Positions 44,672-53,213 of a stretch of DNA of 64,000 bases are shown here, piece after piece (positions within the stretch are counted from its first letter, which is position 1; each line of letters starts with the position of its first letter). The notes beneath the pieces were generated by a model. That model was not told where the DNA came from and searched no databases. It saw only the letters and a list, made by a program, of their open reading frames with translations. This stretch comes from Verrucomicrobiota bacterium (GTDB lineage: Bacteria > Verrucomicrobiota > Verrucomicrobiia > Verrucomicrobiales > Akkermansiaceae), in the NCBI GenBank assembly GCA_030835305.1, contig JAURPJ010000062.1:1-64000 (forward strand). Direction: 5' to 3'. The position numbers were made by a program, and so were the translations under genes.

Positions 44672-45712
44672 CTAAAGTTTTTCTGCGGCTTCGACGACAA
44701 GGCGCTCGGTGGTTTCCCAGTCGATGCACTGATCGGTGATAGATTGGCCATAGGCGAGTTGATCAAGAGGCTGGGGAAATTTTTGGCTTCCGGAGTGGAG
44801 GTGGCTTTCGAGCATGGCACCGACAATCGAGGTGTCTCCGGTAGCTCTTTGGCGGACGATCTCCTCAAAAACAGCGGGCATTTGCTCACACTTCTTTCCA
44901 CAGTTAGCGTGCGATGCATCGACCATGATGGCGGGTGGGAGGTTGTGCTTGAGAAGGGTGTCGCGGGTGCTCTTGATAGATTCATGACTGAAGTTGGGGC
45001 CATTTTCTCCTCCGCGGAGGATGAGGTGGCAGTGGGGATTTCCGGCGGTCGAGACGGCTGATGCGACTCCTTCTTCGGAGACGCCAAGGAATGTCTGCGG
45101 TTGTGAGGCGGCCTTGATAGCGTTGATCGCGGGCGTGATTGCGCCTGAAGTCGTATTTTTGAAACCGATAGGCATGGAAAGCCCCGATGCCATTTGGCGG
45201 TGGGTTTGGCTTTCGCTGGTGCGGGCTCCGATGGCGGACCATGAAATGAGGTCGGCGATGTATTGGGGTGTGATGGGATCGAGAAGTTCGGTGGCGGTGG
45301 GGAGGCCGAGTAAAAGGACTTCGGTTAGGAACTGTCGGGCAAGGGTGAGGCCCTGGTGGATATTGTCCGACCCGTCGAGATCTGGGTCCATGATGAGGCC
45401 CTTCCAGCCGACGGTCGTACGGGGTTTTTCGAAATAGACCCGCATCACGATGTTTATTTTTTCTCTCACCTCGTCAGCGAGTATCGCAAGCTTTTCAGCG
45501 TAAATGCGGCAGGCCTCGGTGTCGTGGACCGAGCAGGGGCCGACGATGAGGAGGAATCGGGAATCGGGAACGAAGAGGGAATCACAGATGGCCTTGCGTG
45601 AGGAGGAAACCAATTGGGCTTGTTCGGTGGTCCGGGGCACATCCTGCATCAAAATGGCGGGAGAGGGGAGCGGAGCGTTACCGAGGACGTTGAGATTGGA
45701 AGTATTTTCCAT
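44672..45712 (-). CDS. aroF: Class I 3-deoxy-7-phosphoheptulonate (DAHP) synthase
   Basis: The enzyme joins PEP and erythrose 4-phosphate in the first step of the shikimate pathway. The 346-residue protein belongs to the AroFGH type: FLLIVGPCSVHD near 53-64, MRVYFEKPRTTVGWKGL, IGARTSESQTHRQMASGLS, CHLILRGGENGPNF and MVDASHANCGKK are present with metal ligands Cys, His, Glu and Asp. Which feedback inhibitor it answers to cannot be read, so the gene symbol is approximate. A divergent peptidase starts 61 bp away. Confidence 0.93.
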   Translation of the reverse strand: MENTSNLNVLGNAPLPSPAILMQDVPRTTEQAQLVSSSRKAICDSLFVPDSRFLLIVGPCSVHDTEACRIYAEKLAILADEVREKINIVMRVYFEKPRTTVGWKGLIMDPDLDGSDNIHQGLTLARQFLTEVLLLGLPTATELLDPITPQYIADLISWSAIGARTSESQTHRQMASGLSMPIGFKNTTSGAITPAINAIKAASQPQTFLGVSEEGVASAVSTAGNPHCHLILRGGENGPNFSHESIKSTRDTLLKHNLPPAIMVDASHANCGKKCEQMPAVFEEIVRQRATGDTSIVGAMLESHLHSGSQKFPQPLDQLAYGQSITDQCIDWETTERLVVEAAEKL

Positions 45713-45773
45713 AAAGGGCAGAGTCTTGAGTTTTCGGATTCAAGTATCAAGCCCGTCTTGCTAGACATCTGTC

Positions 45774-46844
45774 ATGCAAGCAAAAGGTCTTCAATTACTC
45801 GAATCTCTCACGCAAGCTCACAGTGTCCCCGGATACGAAGACGAGGTGAGGGATATATTTCTCAAGGAACTCGATGGATACGGAGAGTTTGGCGCGGACA
45901 AAAATGGGTCGGTTTACTGCAGCAAAGGGGGAAGTGGGCCCAAGGTCATGGTCGCAGGTCACATGGATGAGATTGGTTTCCGAGTTCAAAGCATCCTTTC
46001 CAATGGCTATTTGAAGATGGTTCCGGTGGGTGGTTGGTGGGGGCACACTCTTTTGTCGCAACGGGTTGAATTGAAGAATCAGGCCGGGGTGAAGATTGTG
46101 GGCACAATCGCCTCGAAGCCTCCTCACTTTCTGAGTGAATCGGAACGGAACAGTGTGATCGGTGTTCCAAATATGTTTGTCGACATCGGGGCCCGTTCAC
46201 GCGCGGAGGCTGAGGGCTGGGGGGTCCAGTTGGGCGATCCCATTGCTCCGTGGAGTCCCTGGACCGCGATGCACCAGCCGGATTGGTATATGACCAAGGC
46301 CTTTGACAACCGCGTCGGCATGGCAGGGGCCATTCAAGTGGGGCAGGAAGCAAAAGCGGCGAGCTGTCAACTGATCACGGCGGGCTCGGTGCAGGAAGAG
46401 CTCGGGCTGAGAGGGGCAAAGTCGCTCGCTCATGTGACCACGCCGGACCTTGCCATCGTTTTGGAGGGACCGCCGGCTGATGATACTCCCGGAATGCCCA
46501 TGAGTGAGGCTCAAGGTGTGTTGGGAGGAGGGGTGCAAATCCGCCTTCATGATCCAAGCGCCATCATGAATCCCCGCTTGGCCAGATTTGCGATCGAAAC
46601 GGCTCGCAGCGAGGGGATTCCTTATCAGATTACGGTTCGCTCGAGTGGTGGAACTGATGCCGGATCCTTCACTTTGGCCAATGAGGGGATTCCGAGTGTT
46701 GTTCTTGGAACCCCGGCACGATATATCCATTCCCATAACGCCATTGTGTGTGTCTCGGATTACCATGCCATGGTTGCGCTTAGCATCGCCATGGTGAATC
46801 GACTCGACGACTGCACTGCAAAAAGTTTTACGAGCTTTCTCTAG
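45774..46844 (+). CDS. M42 family metallopeptidase (glutamyl/deblocking aminopeptidase-like)
   Basis: The 356-residue protein has the M42 pattern of two metal-binding clusters: VAGHMDEIGF near 61-70 (first His and Asp), TKAFDNRVGMAGAI, SVQEELGLRGAKS (catalytic Glu pair) and SSGGTDAGSF with VVLGTPARYIHSHNAIV (last His). An inserted beta-barrel dimerisation domain (VVGTIASKPPHF region) is typical. Such enzymes form tetrahedral dodecamers that trim peptides in the cytoplasm. No signal peptide. It stands alone. Confidence 0.93.
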   Translation: MQAKGLQLLESLTQAHSVPGYEDEVRDIFLKELDGYGEFGADKNGSVYCSKGGSGPKVMVAGHMDEIGFRVQSILSNGYLKMVPVGGWWGHTLLSQRVELKNQAGVKIVGTIASKPPHFLSESERNSVIGVPNMFVDIGARSRAEAEGWGVQLGDPIAPWSPWTAMHQPDWYMTKAFDNRVGMAGAIQVGQEAKAASCQLITAGSVQEELGLRGAKSLAHVTTPDLAIVLEGPPADDTPGMPMSEAQGVLGGGVQIRLHDPSAIMNPRLARFAIETARSEGIPYQITVRSSGGTDAGSFTLANEGIPSVVLGTPARYIHSHNAIVCVSDYHAMVALSIAMVNRLDDCTAKSFTSFL

Positions 46845-46908
46845 GCGCTTCCAAACTATGATCTGAATTATAACAGGTTCGAAAAACCAATTCTGCTTTT
46901 TTGGCATC

Positions 46909-47190
46909 ATGAAAGAGGTTTGGGAACAGGCAACAATCGGCTACATCATGCCGTTCACGATTCTTTTAGGGCTGGTGCTCCTGTTTTGGATCGTGGGCTT
47001 GCACGGAATTAGTGGTTTGGATGCCGATGTTGGTCTGGACGTCGACGGCGGGGCCGATGTGAAGGCTTAAAAAGCCTTCGGATTCTTGTTCCGGGTCGTC
47101 AATGCGCAGGATATTCCCTTGATGCTGATTTTAAGCCTCCTGACTCTTTTTATGTGGGCTATTTCCATAGACTCTAATTTTATATTTTAA
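46909..47190 (+). pseudogene. Decayed OB-fold/YqiJ-like membrane protein gene with an in-frame TAA
   Basis: ATG 46909 begins MKEVWEQATIGYIMPFTILL, a membrane helix, then an Asp-rich turn (LDADVGLDVDGGADVKA) and a TAA at 47068-47070. The same frame resumes KAFGFLFRVVNAQDIPLMLI and a second helix (LSLLTLFMWAIS) to a second TAA at 47188-47190. Helix - acidic Asp turn - FRxxNxxDxPLMxxLS is the start of the YqiJ-type family that accompanies flotillin-like proteins. The OB-fold part is gone or scrambled. Confidence 0.65.
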
Positions 47191-47481
47191 CCCGGGGCAG
47201 AGCACCACTCTCGCTTTGGTGTTCTTGCCGGCCGATTTTTTTCGGCAGTGTCTTACTTGTGAAGATAGTGACCTAGCCGCTGCGCAAGTTTTTCCGGTAT
47301 GGTGATCGGGCTCACTGCGCTTGGAGTCAGGAGCCGCAAGCTTTCGCGATGTCCCCATTGTTATGTAAATTTATAACGACCGTATTCGGGAGGCTTGCTT
47401 ACCAAATGGCTCGTTCTGACTTTCTGCTCAGTCTGGGTCGGGATTTCAATCTTCCGGTGGAGAAGAACTGGCAGGGGCGTA
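47191..47481. other. Intergenic debris, no confident gene
   Basis: About 290 bp follow the decayed membrane gene. Plus-strand scraps such as TTLALVFLPADFFRQCLTC and LLTKWLVLTFCSVWVGI are hydrophobic and may be the continuation of that gene, but they are broken by stops in every frame. No promoter or terminator is clear. Confidence 0.4.
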
Positions 47482-48471
47482 TTAGCCGGAGATCTGGAAA
47501 GGCTTAACCTTGCCATTCTCAAGGGATCCTCCAAGCCAGGCGAGAAGTTGATTCATCTCAAGGTGGTCGTTGCGAAGTGACTGGAGCGATTCCCAGCCGC
47601 AATGAGTGCGGCGTTTTGCGGGGACGATTTTCTCCACATGAAGCCGCCCCATGAGCGCCTCGGTTTCACGATCAATGGCATTTTTGATTTGCGCTGGGTG
47701 GGGGAGATCATCCAGATGGCTTGGCGAAAGCCCGAAGCTGACCACGCCGATCCCTAACTCGTTTGCCAGAGCCCGAACTTGGTCTCCGAGTGATTCATCT
47801 GAAATGCTATTGGCAAGGTAAAGAATACCTTCGTTGGCCCACATGGAGGCGCTCATGGTTTGGAACAAGTCTTCGCGAAAGTTGTCGTGACTTGTCTCCA
47901 CCCGCATCCGAACGGAGCTGAGATGGTAGGGAGGAAGCCCAAGTGTCTGCTTGAGTGCGAGATGGGCGGAATCTAGTGCGAGTCCGTCTTCATAAAATTG
48001 TCCGTGCTCCCAGTCTATGAGAACAATCTCGGGGAATTTCCAAAGGTTTCCAAGAGGAGCCCCAGCGGACAGACACTCGCGAAATTCAAAGGTGAAGATG
48101 CTCTTGGTCTCGGCGTATTTTTGAACGATTGCCCGAAACTTGCTGAGTCGCAGCATGGCTTGATCAACTGACGAGCTGTCATCAAGATCATCGAGTCTGC
48201 CCTGGGTCATTGCAAGGAGCCCCTTCGCGCTAGAGAGGGCCGGGACTGCTGCCCCGCGTTTGTAGTAGCCTTGTCCCTTTTCGACCTTGGCGATGGGTGA
48301 ATTAGGGTCGCATGACATCACCGAGAAGTGATACCGCAGCGAGGCGTCGGAGTATTCGCCATGGAGGTTCATCCGAAGCAGGCGAATTAATTCCGTTCCT
48401 TTGATCGAGTCCTTCGGATTGGAAGGGAGGATTTCGGCAAGGAGGTCGGAAAGTTGGTTGCGGAGACTCAT
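47482..48471 (-). CDS. Hypothetical protein with an N-terminal winged-helix-like region, 329 aa
   Basis: I do not recognise a named family. The first 75 residues (MSLRNQLSDLLAEIL, ELIRLLRMNLHGEYSDASLR, then KVEKGQGYYKRG) look like a winged helix of DNA-binding type. The middle (EIVLIDWEHGQFYEDG, SSVRMRVETSHDNFREDLFQ) alternates strands and helices and could be an alpha/beta sensor or nuclease-like domain; no catalytic motif is obvious. There is no signal peptide. It is transcribed away from a LolA-like gene, with 194 bp between them that must carry both promoters. Confidence 0.7.
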   Translation of the reverse strand: MSLRNQLSDLLAEILPSNPKDSIKGTELIRLLRMNLHGEYSDASLRYHFSVMSCDPNSPIAKVEKGQGYYKRGAAVPALSSAKGLLAMTQGRLDDLDDSSSVDQAMLRLSKFRAIVQKYAETKSIFTFEFRECLSAGAPLGNLWKFPEIVLIDWEHGQFYEDGLALDSAHLALKQTLGLPPYHLSSVRMRVETSHDNFREDLFQTMSASMWANEGILYLANSISDESLGDQVRALANELGIGVVSFGLSPSHLDDLPHPAQIKNAIDRETEALMGRLHVEKIVPAKRRTHCGWESLQSLRNDHLEMNQLLAWLGGSLENGKVKPFQISG

Positions 48472-48665
48472 AAGATCGCTGTAATAGATCGGCGTGATCT
48501 GTCTCCAGATGCAACGGGATGATGAGTGGGTTGGGCAAGCTCCAAGTCATTCAAAACTACAAAAATTGTAAATCTAGGTAAACATTTGCTTTGCAATTCC
48601 AAACAATTCAGTGAATCGATTGTTTCCGCTTGTCGTCTCATTTGATGAACTGTTAAAAAAACAGC

Positions 48666-49352
48666 ATGAAAGTAATTCCAGCATTTATCCTCACAATTGT
48701 CCTGTCATCTTTGGTCCAGGCTCAGACCGCCAAGGAAATCATGGAATCCGTCCGTCAGGGCACCGTCCTGCAAAAGGAGCAGATCCTGACCGGTGTGATT
48801 CGCAAGGGAGTAAAAAAGACGCCGTTGAATCTCTTTTTTAAAGGAAAGGATATCCAATTCACACTGAATGATGGAACCGAGGGTTTTCACCTGCGTCTGG
48901 AGGATGACAAACAGGAACTTTGGGACATTGCGAATGGTAAGGCTAAAAAATTTCCGGCCAGTAAGATCGGAGCCTCGCTGGCGAATACAGATCTGACTTA
49001 TGAAGATCTCGCCTTAAAGTTTCTTTATTGGCCCAATCCCAACAAATATGAAGGGGGGAAAATTGGTCTTGAAGATTGTTGGCGCATCCACATCGTCAAT
49101 CCAGAGGAAAACGGTAGTTACCGTGAGGTCAGCGTCTGGGTGACAAAGAAGCATCGCGCACTGGCACGTGTTGTGGGATATGGCCCGAGGCCGGCACGCC
49201 GTCCGCTCAAGCAATTTGAAATTATGGACGTGATGAAGGTCAATGGAGTTTTTACGGTGGAAACAATGAAAATCAGTCGTTTTGACGAGAAGCGTCGCGT
49301 GATAGGCGATACTTATCTTGAGTTCGATAAGCCGAAGAGGAGAGGGCGCTAG
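48666..49352 (+). CDS. LolA-like outer-membrane lipoprotein-sorting protein
   Basis: The 228-residue protein starts with a signal peptide (MKVIPAFILTIVLSSLVQAQ). The mature part has the half-barrel pattern of LolA/LolB-like proteins in the form annotated as outer membrane lipoprotein-sorting protein: EIMESVRQGTVLQKEQILTG, strands such as IQFTLNDGTEGFHLRL, LTYEDLALKFLYWPN, and the C-terminal YLEF. It may bind a lipid or lipoprotein in the periplasm. Distinct from the genuine LolA chaperone, so the name is by fold. Confidence 0.82.
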   Translation: MKVIPAFILTIVLSSLVQAQTAKEIMESVRQGTVLQKEQILTGVIRKGVKKTPLNLFFKGKDIQFTLNDGTEGFHLRLEDDKQELWDIANGKAKKFPASKIGASLANTDLTYEDLALKFLYWPNPNKYEGGKIGLEDCWRIHIVNPEENGSYREVSVWVTKKHRALARVVGYGPRPARRPLKQFEIMDVMKVNGVFTVETMKISRFDEKRRVIGDTYLEFDKPKRRGR

Positions 49353-49556
49353 GGGCAATGTCGCTTGGTGAAAGGTGCCTTGGCTAAAGACCTGATTCAT
49401 TCCTGTCCCGGGCAATGGGTAGGGTTTTTGATCTTACGCAGCTTACTTGCGGCAGGCTGACCTAATCATTAGGCCCCGGTGGACCAATCTGAGATATTCA
49501 GTAATCGAAGCGTGGGGAGCCACTAAGCAGGACCCATTCTCGATGGGCTCGACTTC

Positions 49557-49581
49557 CCTGCAGGCTTGCTGCGGGCTTTTT
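49557..49581 (+). terminator. Probable rho-independent terminator
   Basis: CCTGCAG and CTGCGGG (7 pairs, one G-T) enclose GCTTG and are followed by CTTTTT on the plus strand. It lies 205 bp after the LolA-like gene and just before the opposing lysC stop. The 204 bp between contain no gene I can support. Confidence 0.55.
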
Positions 49582-49596
49582 GAAGACGTGGGGGGA

Positions 49597-50814
49597 TCAA
49601 GCATCCAGTCCAAAGGCGGTGTGGACGACTCTTGTCGCTTTTTCAATTTGCTCTTCTTCGACCGTGACAGAGATTTTAATTTCAGATGTCGAAATCATGC
49701 CAATATTAATTCCAGCTTTTCCCAAGGCCTCGAACATTTGGGCGGCTACGCCGGAATGGCTGCGCATGCCGATGCCCACACAGGAAAGTTTGGCGATCCC
49801 AGCTTCGGTTTCGATGGCGGCGTCTGCGGAAAGCTCGTCGAGGACCGGCTTGAGGGCGCTTTGAGCCCGGCCGAGATCATTGGTGTGCATGGTGAAGGAA
49901 TGCCGGGCCAATTTATCGCTGGCGATGTTTGACACGATCATGTCGATATTCACCTCGGCCTCGGCGAGAGCGCCAAGAATGCGGCCGGACATTCCCGGGG
50001 TATCGGGGATGGCGGTGATGGTGACTCGGGCTTGGGAGCGCTCGATCGAGACTCCGCGAATGACAACTGATTCCATGGCTTCGTGTTCTTCGGTGACGAT
50101 GGTCCCCGGGTTATTGTTGAGTGATGATTTGACCTCGAATTTCACGCCATATTTCTTGGCAAATTCGACGGAGCGGGACTGCATGACCTTCGTCCCAACC
50201 GAGGCGAGTTCAAGAAGCTCGTCGTAGGAAATCTCCGGAAGCTTCCGGGCGTTTTCAACAACTCTCGGGTCAGCGGTGTAAACTCCATCGACATCGGTGA
50301 GGATTTGGCAAAGGTCTGCCTTGACGGAGGATGCGACCGCGATTGCGGAGAGATCCGAACCGCCCCTTCCCAAGGTGTGGATCATGCCGTCCTTGGTGAT
50401 TCCTTGGAAACCGGCGACAACGATGGTCCGATCCTGTTCAAGGTATTGGTTGACCAAAGTCGGTTCGATTCGCTCGATCCGTCCCCGGGTGTGTGAACCA
50501 CTGGTTACGATTCCGGCCTGACGACCGGTGGTGGAAACGGCATCGATGCCCATTTCGTTGAGGGCAATAGTCAGGAGAGCAATGGATTGCTGCTCCCCTG
50601 AGGATAGTAAGACATCAAGTTCTCGCTCCACCGGGTCATTGGAGAGCTCTTTGGCAAGAGCGATTAGCTTATCAGTGACTCCACCCATTGCAGAAATCAC
50701 GGCAATCACCTGGTGTCCCTTATCGCGTTCGTTCTTGATGCGGCTGGCCACATTCTTGATGCGATCAATGGAGCCAACGGAAGTTCCGCCGTATTTTTGG
50801 ACGATGAGTGCCAT
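49597..50814 (-). CDS. lysC: Aspartate kinase with two ACT domains
   Basis: Aspartokinase phosphorylates aspartate at the head of the lysine, threonine and methionine branches. The start MALIVQKYGGTSV at 50814 gives 405 residues. The kinase domain shows KYGGTSVG, SAMGGVTDKLI, GFQGITKDGMIHTLGRGGSD and LTDVDGVYTADPRVV. Two ACT domains (about 265-335 and 345-405) provide feedback control by lysine and/or threonine. Two further in-frame ATGs upstream at 50829 and 50853 are less likely. It is well separated from hom by the PEP-CTERM gene. Confidence 0.95.
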   Translation of the reverse strand: MALIVQKYGGTSVGSIDRIKNVASRIKNERDKGHQVIAVISAMGGVTDKLIALAKELSNDPVERELDVLLSSGEQQSIALLTIALNEMGIDAVSTTGRQAGIVTSGSHTRGRIERIEPTLVNQYLEQDRTIVVAGFQGITKDGMIHTLGRGGSDLSAIAVASSVKADLCQILTDVDGVYTADPRVVENARKLPEISYDELLELASVGTKVMQSRSVEFAKKYGVKFEVKSSLNNNPGTIVTEEHEAMESVVIRGVSIERSQARVTITAIPDTPGMSGRILGALAEAEVNIDMIVSNIASDKLARHSFTMHTNDLGRAQSALKPVLDELSADAAIETEAGIAKLSCVGIGMRSHSGVAAQMFEALGKAGINIGMISTSEIKISVTVEEEQIEKATRVVHTAFGLDA

Positions 50815-50876
50815 GCGAAGGGCGTGCATAAGGTTTCGACGCCTGTATGGCAAGCAAGAGCACTAAGGGCAGGCAC

Positions 50877-50914
50877 AAAAAATCCCCCGCACCCTATGGA
50901 TGACGGAGGATTTT
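50877..50914 (-). terminator. Rho-independent terminator after the PEP-CTERM gene
   Basis: On the minus strand AAAATCCTCCG pairs with CGGGGGATTTT (one mismatch) around a 14-base loop, followed by TTTTG. It lies 18 bp downstream of the stop at 50932. On the plus strand the same stem is flanked by A and T runs, so it may act in both directions. Confidence 0.65.
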
Positions 50915-50931
50915 GAAGGTTTAATTGCAGC

Positions 50932-51633
50932 CTAGCGACGACGGCGGATCAGTCCGAGGAGAGCCAAGCCGCCTAGGAGTGCCGAAGATGGTTCGGGCAC
51001 TTGTGCAAAAGAGTGGGTCCCTGGTGTCGTATTTGCCAGAATAAGTGCGGTCTCTTCTGTGTCATTGGCAGCTTGCAGAGAGTCAACTCCTCCTACCGTC
51101 CACTCGCTGATGTCGAAGACGCCATTATTACCAGTCGTCACCGAAGGATTCCGAAAAAGATAGCCGTCAGTAAATTCCCACGGTTCGCCGGTTCCATCTT
51201 GGTCGATAACTCCGGCAATGTCGACGATTCCTGTGCCGACACCTGCTCCATCGTCAGCTGTCGCAAGAAGGTAGCGATCATCTCCGTTGGAAAGAAAAGC
51301 CGAGGTGTAAAGATCGGCGGCAAAACCGTAAGTGTCTTCGAAAACTGCTTGACCACCGTTACCTGAGCCCTGAATCACAAACGAACTACTTCCAGGAATG
51401 GTTATTCCAGTCAAATCGACGTCAATGTTGAGATCGGTATTGGAGTTCGACTGATTAATGATCCCCCCCCCAGTGAAGGTGAAAGGGGTTGTTGAAGTAT
51501 TTGTAAGTTCAACAAATTTCGGGTTTCCTCCCGAAAGAGTTGCATCGACAACTTCTGAAATAATCACTGCGGACTGTGCGATACTGGCAGTTAAAAAGGC
51601 TGCAGAGATGGAAAAGAGATGACTTGGTTTCAT
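50932..51633 (-). CDS. Exported lamin-tail-like protein with PEP-CTERM sorting signal
   Basis: The 233-residue protein has a signal peptide (MKPSHLFSISAAFLTASIAQSA), then an Ig-like beta sandwich of lamin-tail type: IISEVVDATLSGGNPKFVEL, SSSFVIQGSGNG and DGTGEPWEFTDGYLFRN. The C-terminus carries a PEP-CTERM signal: VPEPSSALLGG, a hydrophobic helix and RRRR. Proteins of this class are sorted by exosortase to the outer surface or exopolysaccharide. A 1-domain protein with such a tag is common in Verrucomicrobia. The exosortase itself is not in the window. Confidence 0.9.
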   Translation of the reverse strand: MKPSHLFSISAAFLTASIAQSAVIISEVVDATLSGGNPKFVELTNTSTTPFTFTGGGIINQSNSNTDLNIDVDLTGITIPGSSSFVIQGSGNGGQAVFEDTYGFAADLYTSAFLSNGDDRYLLATADDGAGVGTGIVDIAGVIDQDGTGEPWEFTDGYLFRNPSVTTGNNGVFDISEWTVGGVDSLQAANDTEETALILANTTPGTHSFAQVPEPSSALLGGLALLGLIRRRR

Positions 51634-51815
51634 GGATTTGGTTTCGGTAGCTTTTTAGGGATTTCGAATCTGTTGCTTAGTGAGCAGGGTGCAGGCCAAA
51701 TTTCAAAAAGGTTTTTGTGATGCTTTCGTAACACTCTGAGCTGGTTATATTCATTCGATTGATCGTTTGAGAAGGGATTTGGAGTCGTTAACAAAAATAA
51801 CATGATGGAAGCTGT

Positions 51816-53120
51816 TCAGAGTGTCTCGATTCGGAATACCACTGGCCGGTCAGTCAGGCAATCGAGATTTTCGACCTCTGCGAGAGCAGTTTTCAGCTTC
51901 CCGAAGGGGCAGGTGTGCAGGAGAAAGACCATCTCGACAAACTCAGCGTCAGGGTGATCGGCATCGACTGAAGAGTGGGTACCGGAAATTCCAATTTGGT
52001 GTTTGGCGAGGACGGTGGCAATTGCGGCAATCACGCCGGGGCGGTCGGTGACGGAAAAGCGCACGTAATAGGAGGTTGCGGTGTCGTCGATAGCGACCAG
52101 TTCGCCGGCCTCCTGATAGGGAAGGAATCCACGGTCGCTGCGGGAATTGCGTGCGGCTTCGACGAGGTCCGAGACGACGGAAGAGGCGGTCGGTCCCTGT
52201 CCGGCCCCGCGGCCGTAGAAAAGTGACTCGCCCAGGTGGTCTCCCTTGACTGTTACTGCATTAAAAACACCGTGCACCGAGGCCAGGATGTGGGTTTGGG
52301 AGAGGAAAGAAGGTTGGGTTCTAATTTCGATCTCTCCATCATCCTTCGCAATGACAAGGGAGAGGAGTTTAACGACGTAGCCGAGATCGGAGGCGAATTT
52401 GATGTCGAGCGGGGTGACTTTTTCGATGCCGCGAACGTAAACGTCCTTACAGTCGATCAGGAACCCGTGAGCCAGCGAGCTCAGTAAAATGGCTTTGTGA
52501 GCTGCGTCCCAGCCATTGACGTCGAGCGTTTCGTCGGCTTCGGCGTAGCCCAGTTCCTTGGCCTCTTTTAGGGCTTCGGGATAGCTCAAGCCGGCCTCGG
52601 ACATGCGTTGAAGGATGTAGTTAGAGGTTCCGTTGATGATGCCGGCGATCGATTCGATTCGATTGCCCACCAGAGATTCCTGAACGGCCTTGATGATAGG
52701 GATTCCTCCGGCGACGGCGGCTTCGAAGTGAATCGGAGAGTTGTATTCTCTTGAAAGACTAAAAAGTTCCGCACCCCGCTCGGCAAGGAGGGCCTTGTTG
52801 CCCGTAACAACGGGCTTTCCCGCCTTCAGCGTAGCAGCGACGAGCTTGAAAGCGTCGTCGGTCCCCCCAATGAGCTCTACAACAATGTCGATCGAGGGAT
52901 CGTCGACCACGTCCATGAGATTTGTGGTGAAGAGGTCGGCTGGAGCATTGCCGTCCCGCTTTTTTGAGAGGTCCCGCACTGCGATCTTTCGAATTTCCAT
53001 GGCGGCGGCACCTTGCGAGCGGGACTCGATGAGTCCTCCGTGTTCCTCGAGGATTTTCCAAACGCCGGATCCAACGGTGCCAAATCCGGCCAAACCTATT
53101 CCTGAAACTGTGCAACTCAC
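51816..53120 (-). CDS. hom: Homoserine dehydrogenase with C-terminal ACT domain
   Basis: The enzyme reduces aspartate semialdehyde to homoserine. The 434-residue protein has the NAD(P) motif GFGTVGSG at 12-19, VTGNKALLAERG near 105-116, AAVAGGIPIIKAVQESL, GIINGTSNYILQRM and the catalytic-region EAKELGYAEADETLDVNGWDAAHK. The C-terminal ACT domain (about 350-434: YYVRFSVTDRPGVIAAIATV) brings threonine feedback. It stands alone on its strand; thrBC is 30 kb upstream in the window. Confidence 0.95.
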   Translation of the reverse strand: MSCTVSGIGLAGFGTVGSGVWKILEEHGGLIESRSQGAAAMEIRKIAVRDLSKKRDGNAPADLFTTNLMDVVDDPSIDIVVELIGGTDDAFKLVAATLKAGKPVVTGNKALLAERGAELFSLSREYNSPIHFEAAVAGGIPIIKAVQESLVGNRIESIAGIINGTSNYILQRMSEAGLSYPEALKEAKELGYAEADETLDVNGWDAAHKAILLSSLAHGFLIDCKDVYVRGIEKVTPLDIKFASDLGYVVKLLSLVIAKDDGEIEIRTQPSFLSQTHILASVHGVFNAVTVKGDHLGESLFYGRGAGQGPTASSVVSDLVEAARNSRSDRGFLPYQEAGELVAIDDTATSYYVRFSVTDRPGVIAAIATVLAKHQIGISGTHSSVDADHPDAEFVEMVFLLHTCPFGKLKTALAEVENLDCLTDRPVVFRIETL

Positions 53121-53213
53121 GTCCTATTTCTAGGGCGGTTGAGGTATCGAAAACAGAAAAATGTCAGTGAACGTTGAATTGCAACCCCTGCTGGTGCCGT
53201 TATACTAAGCGTG

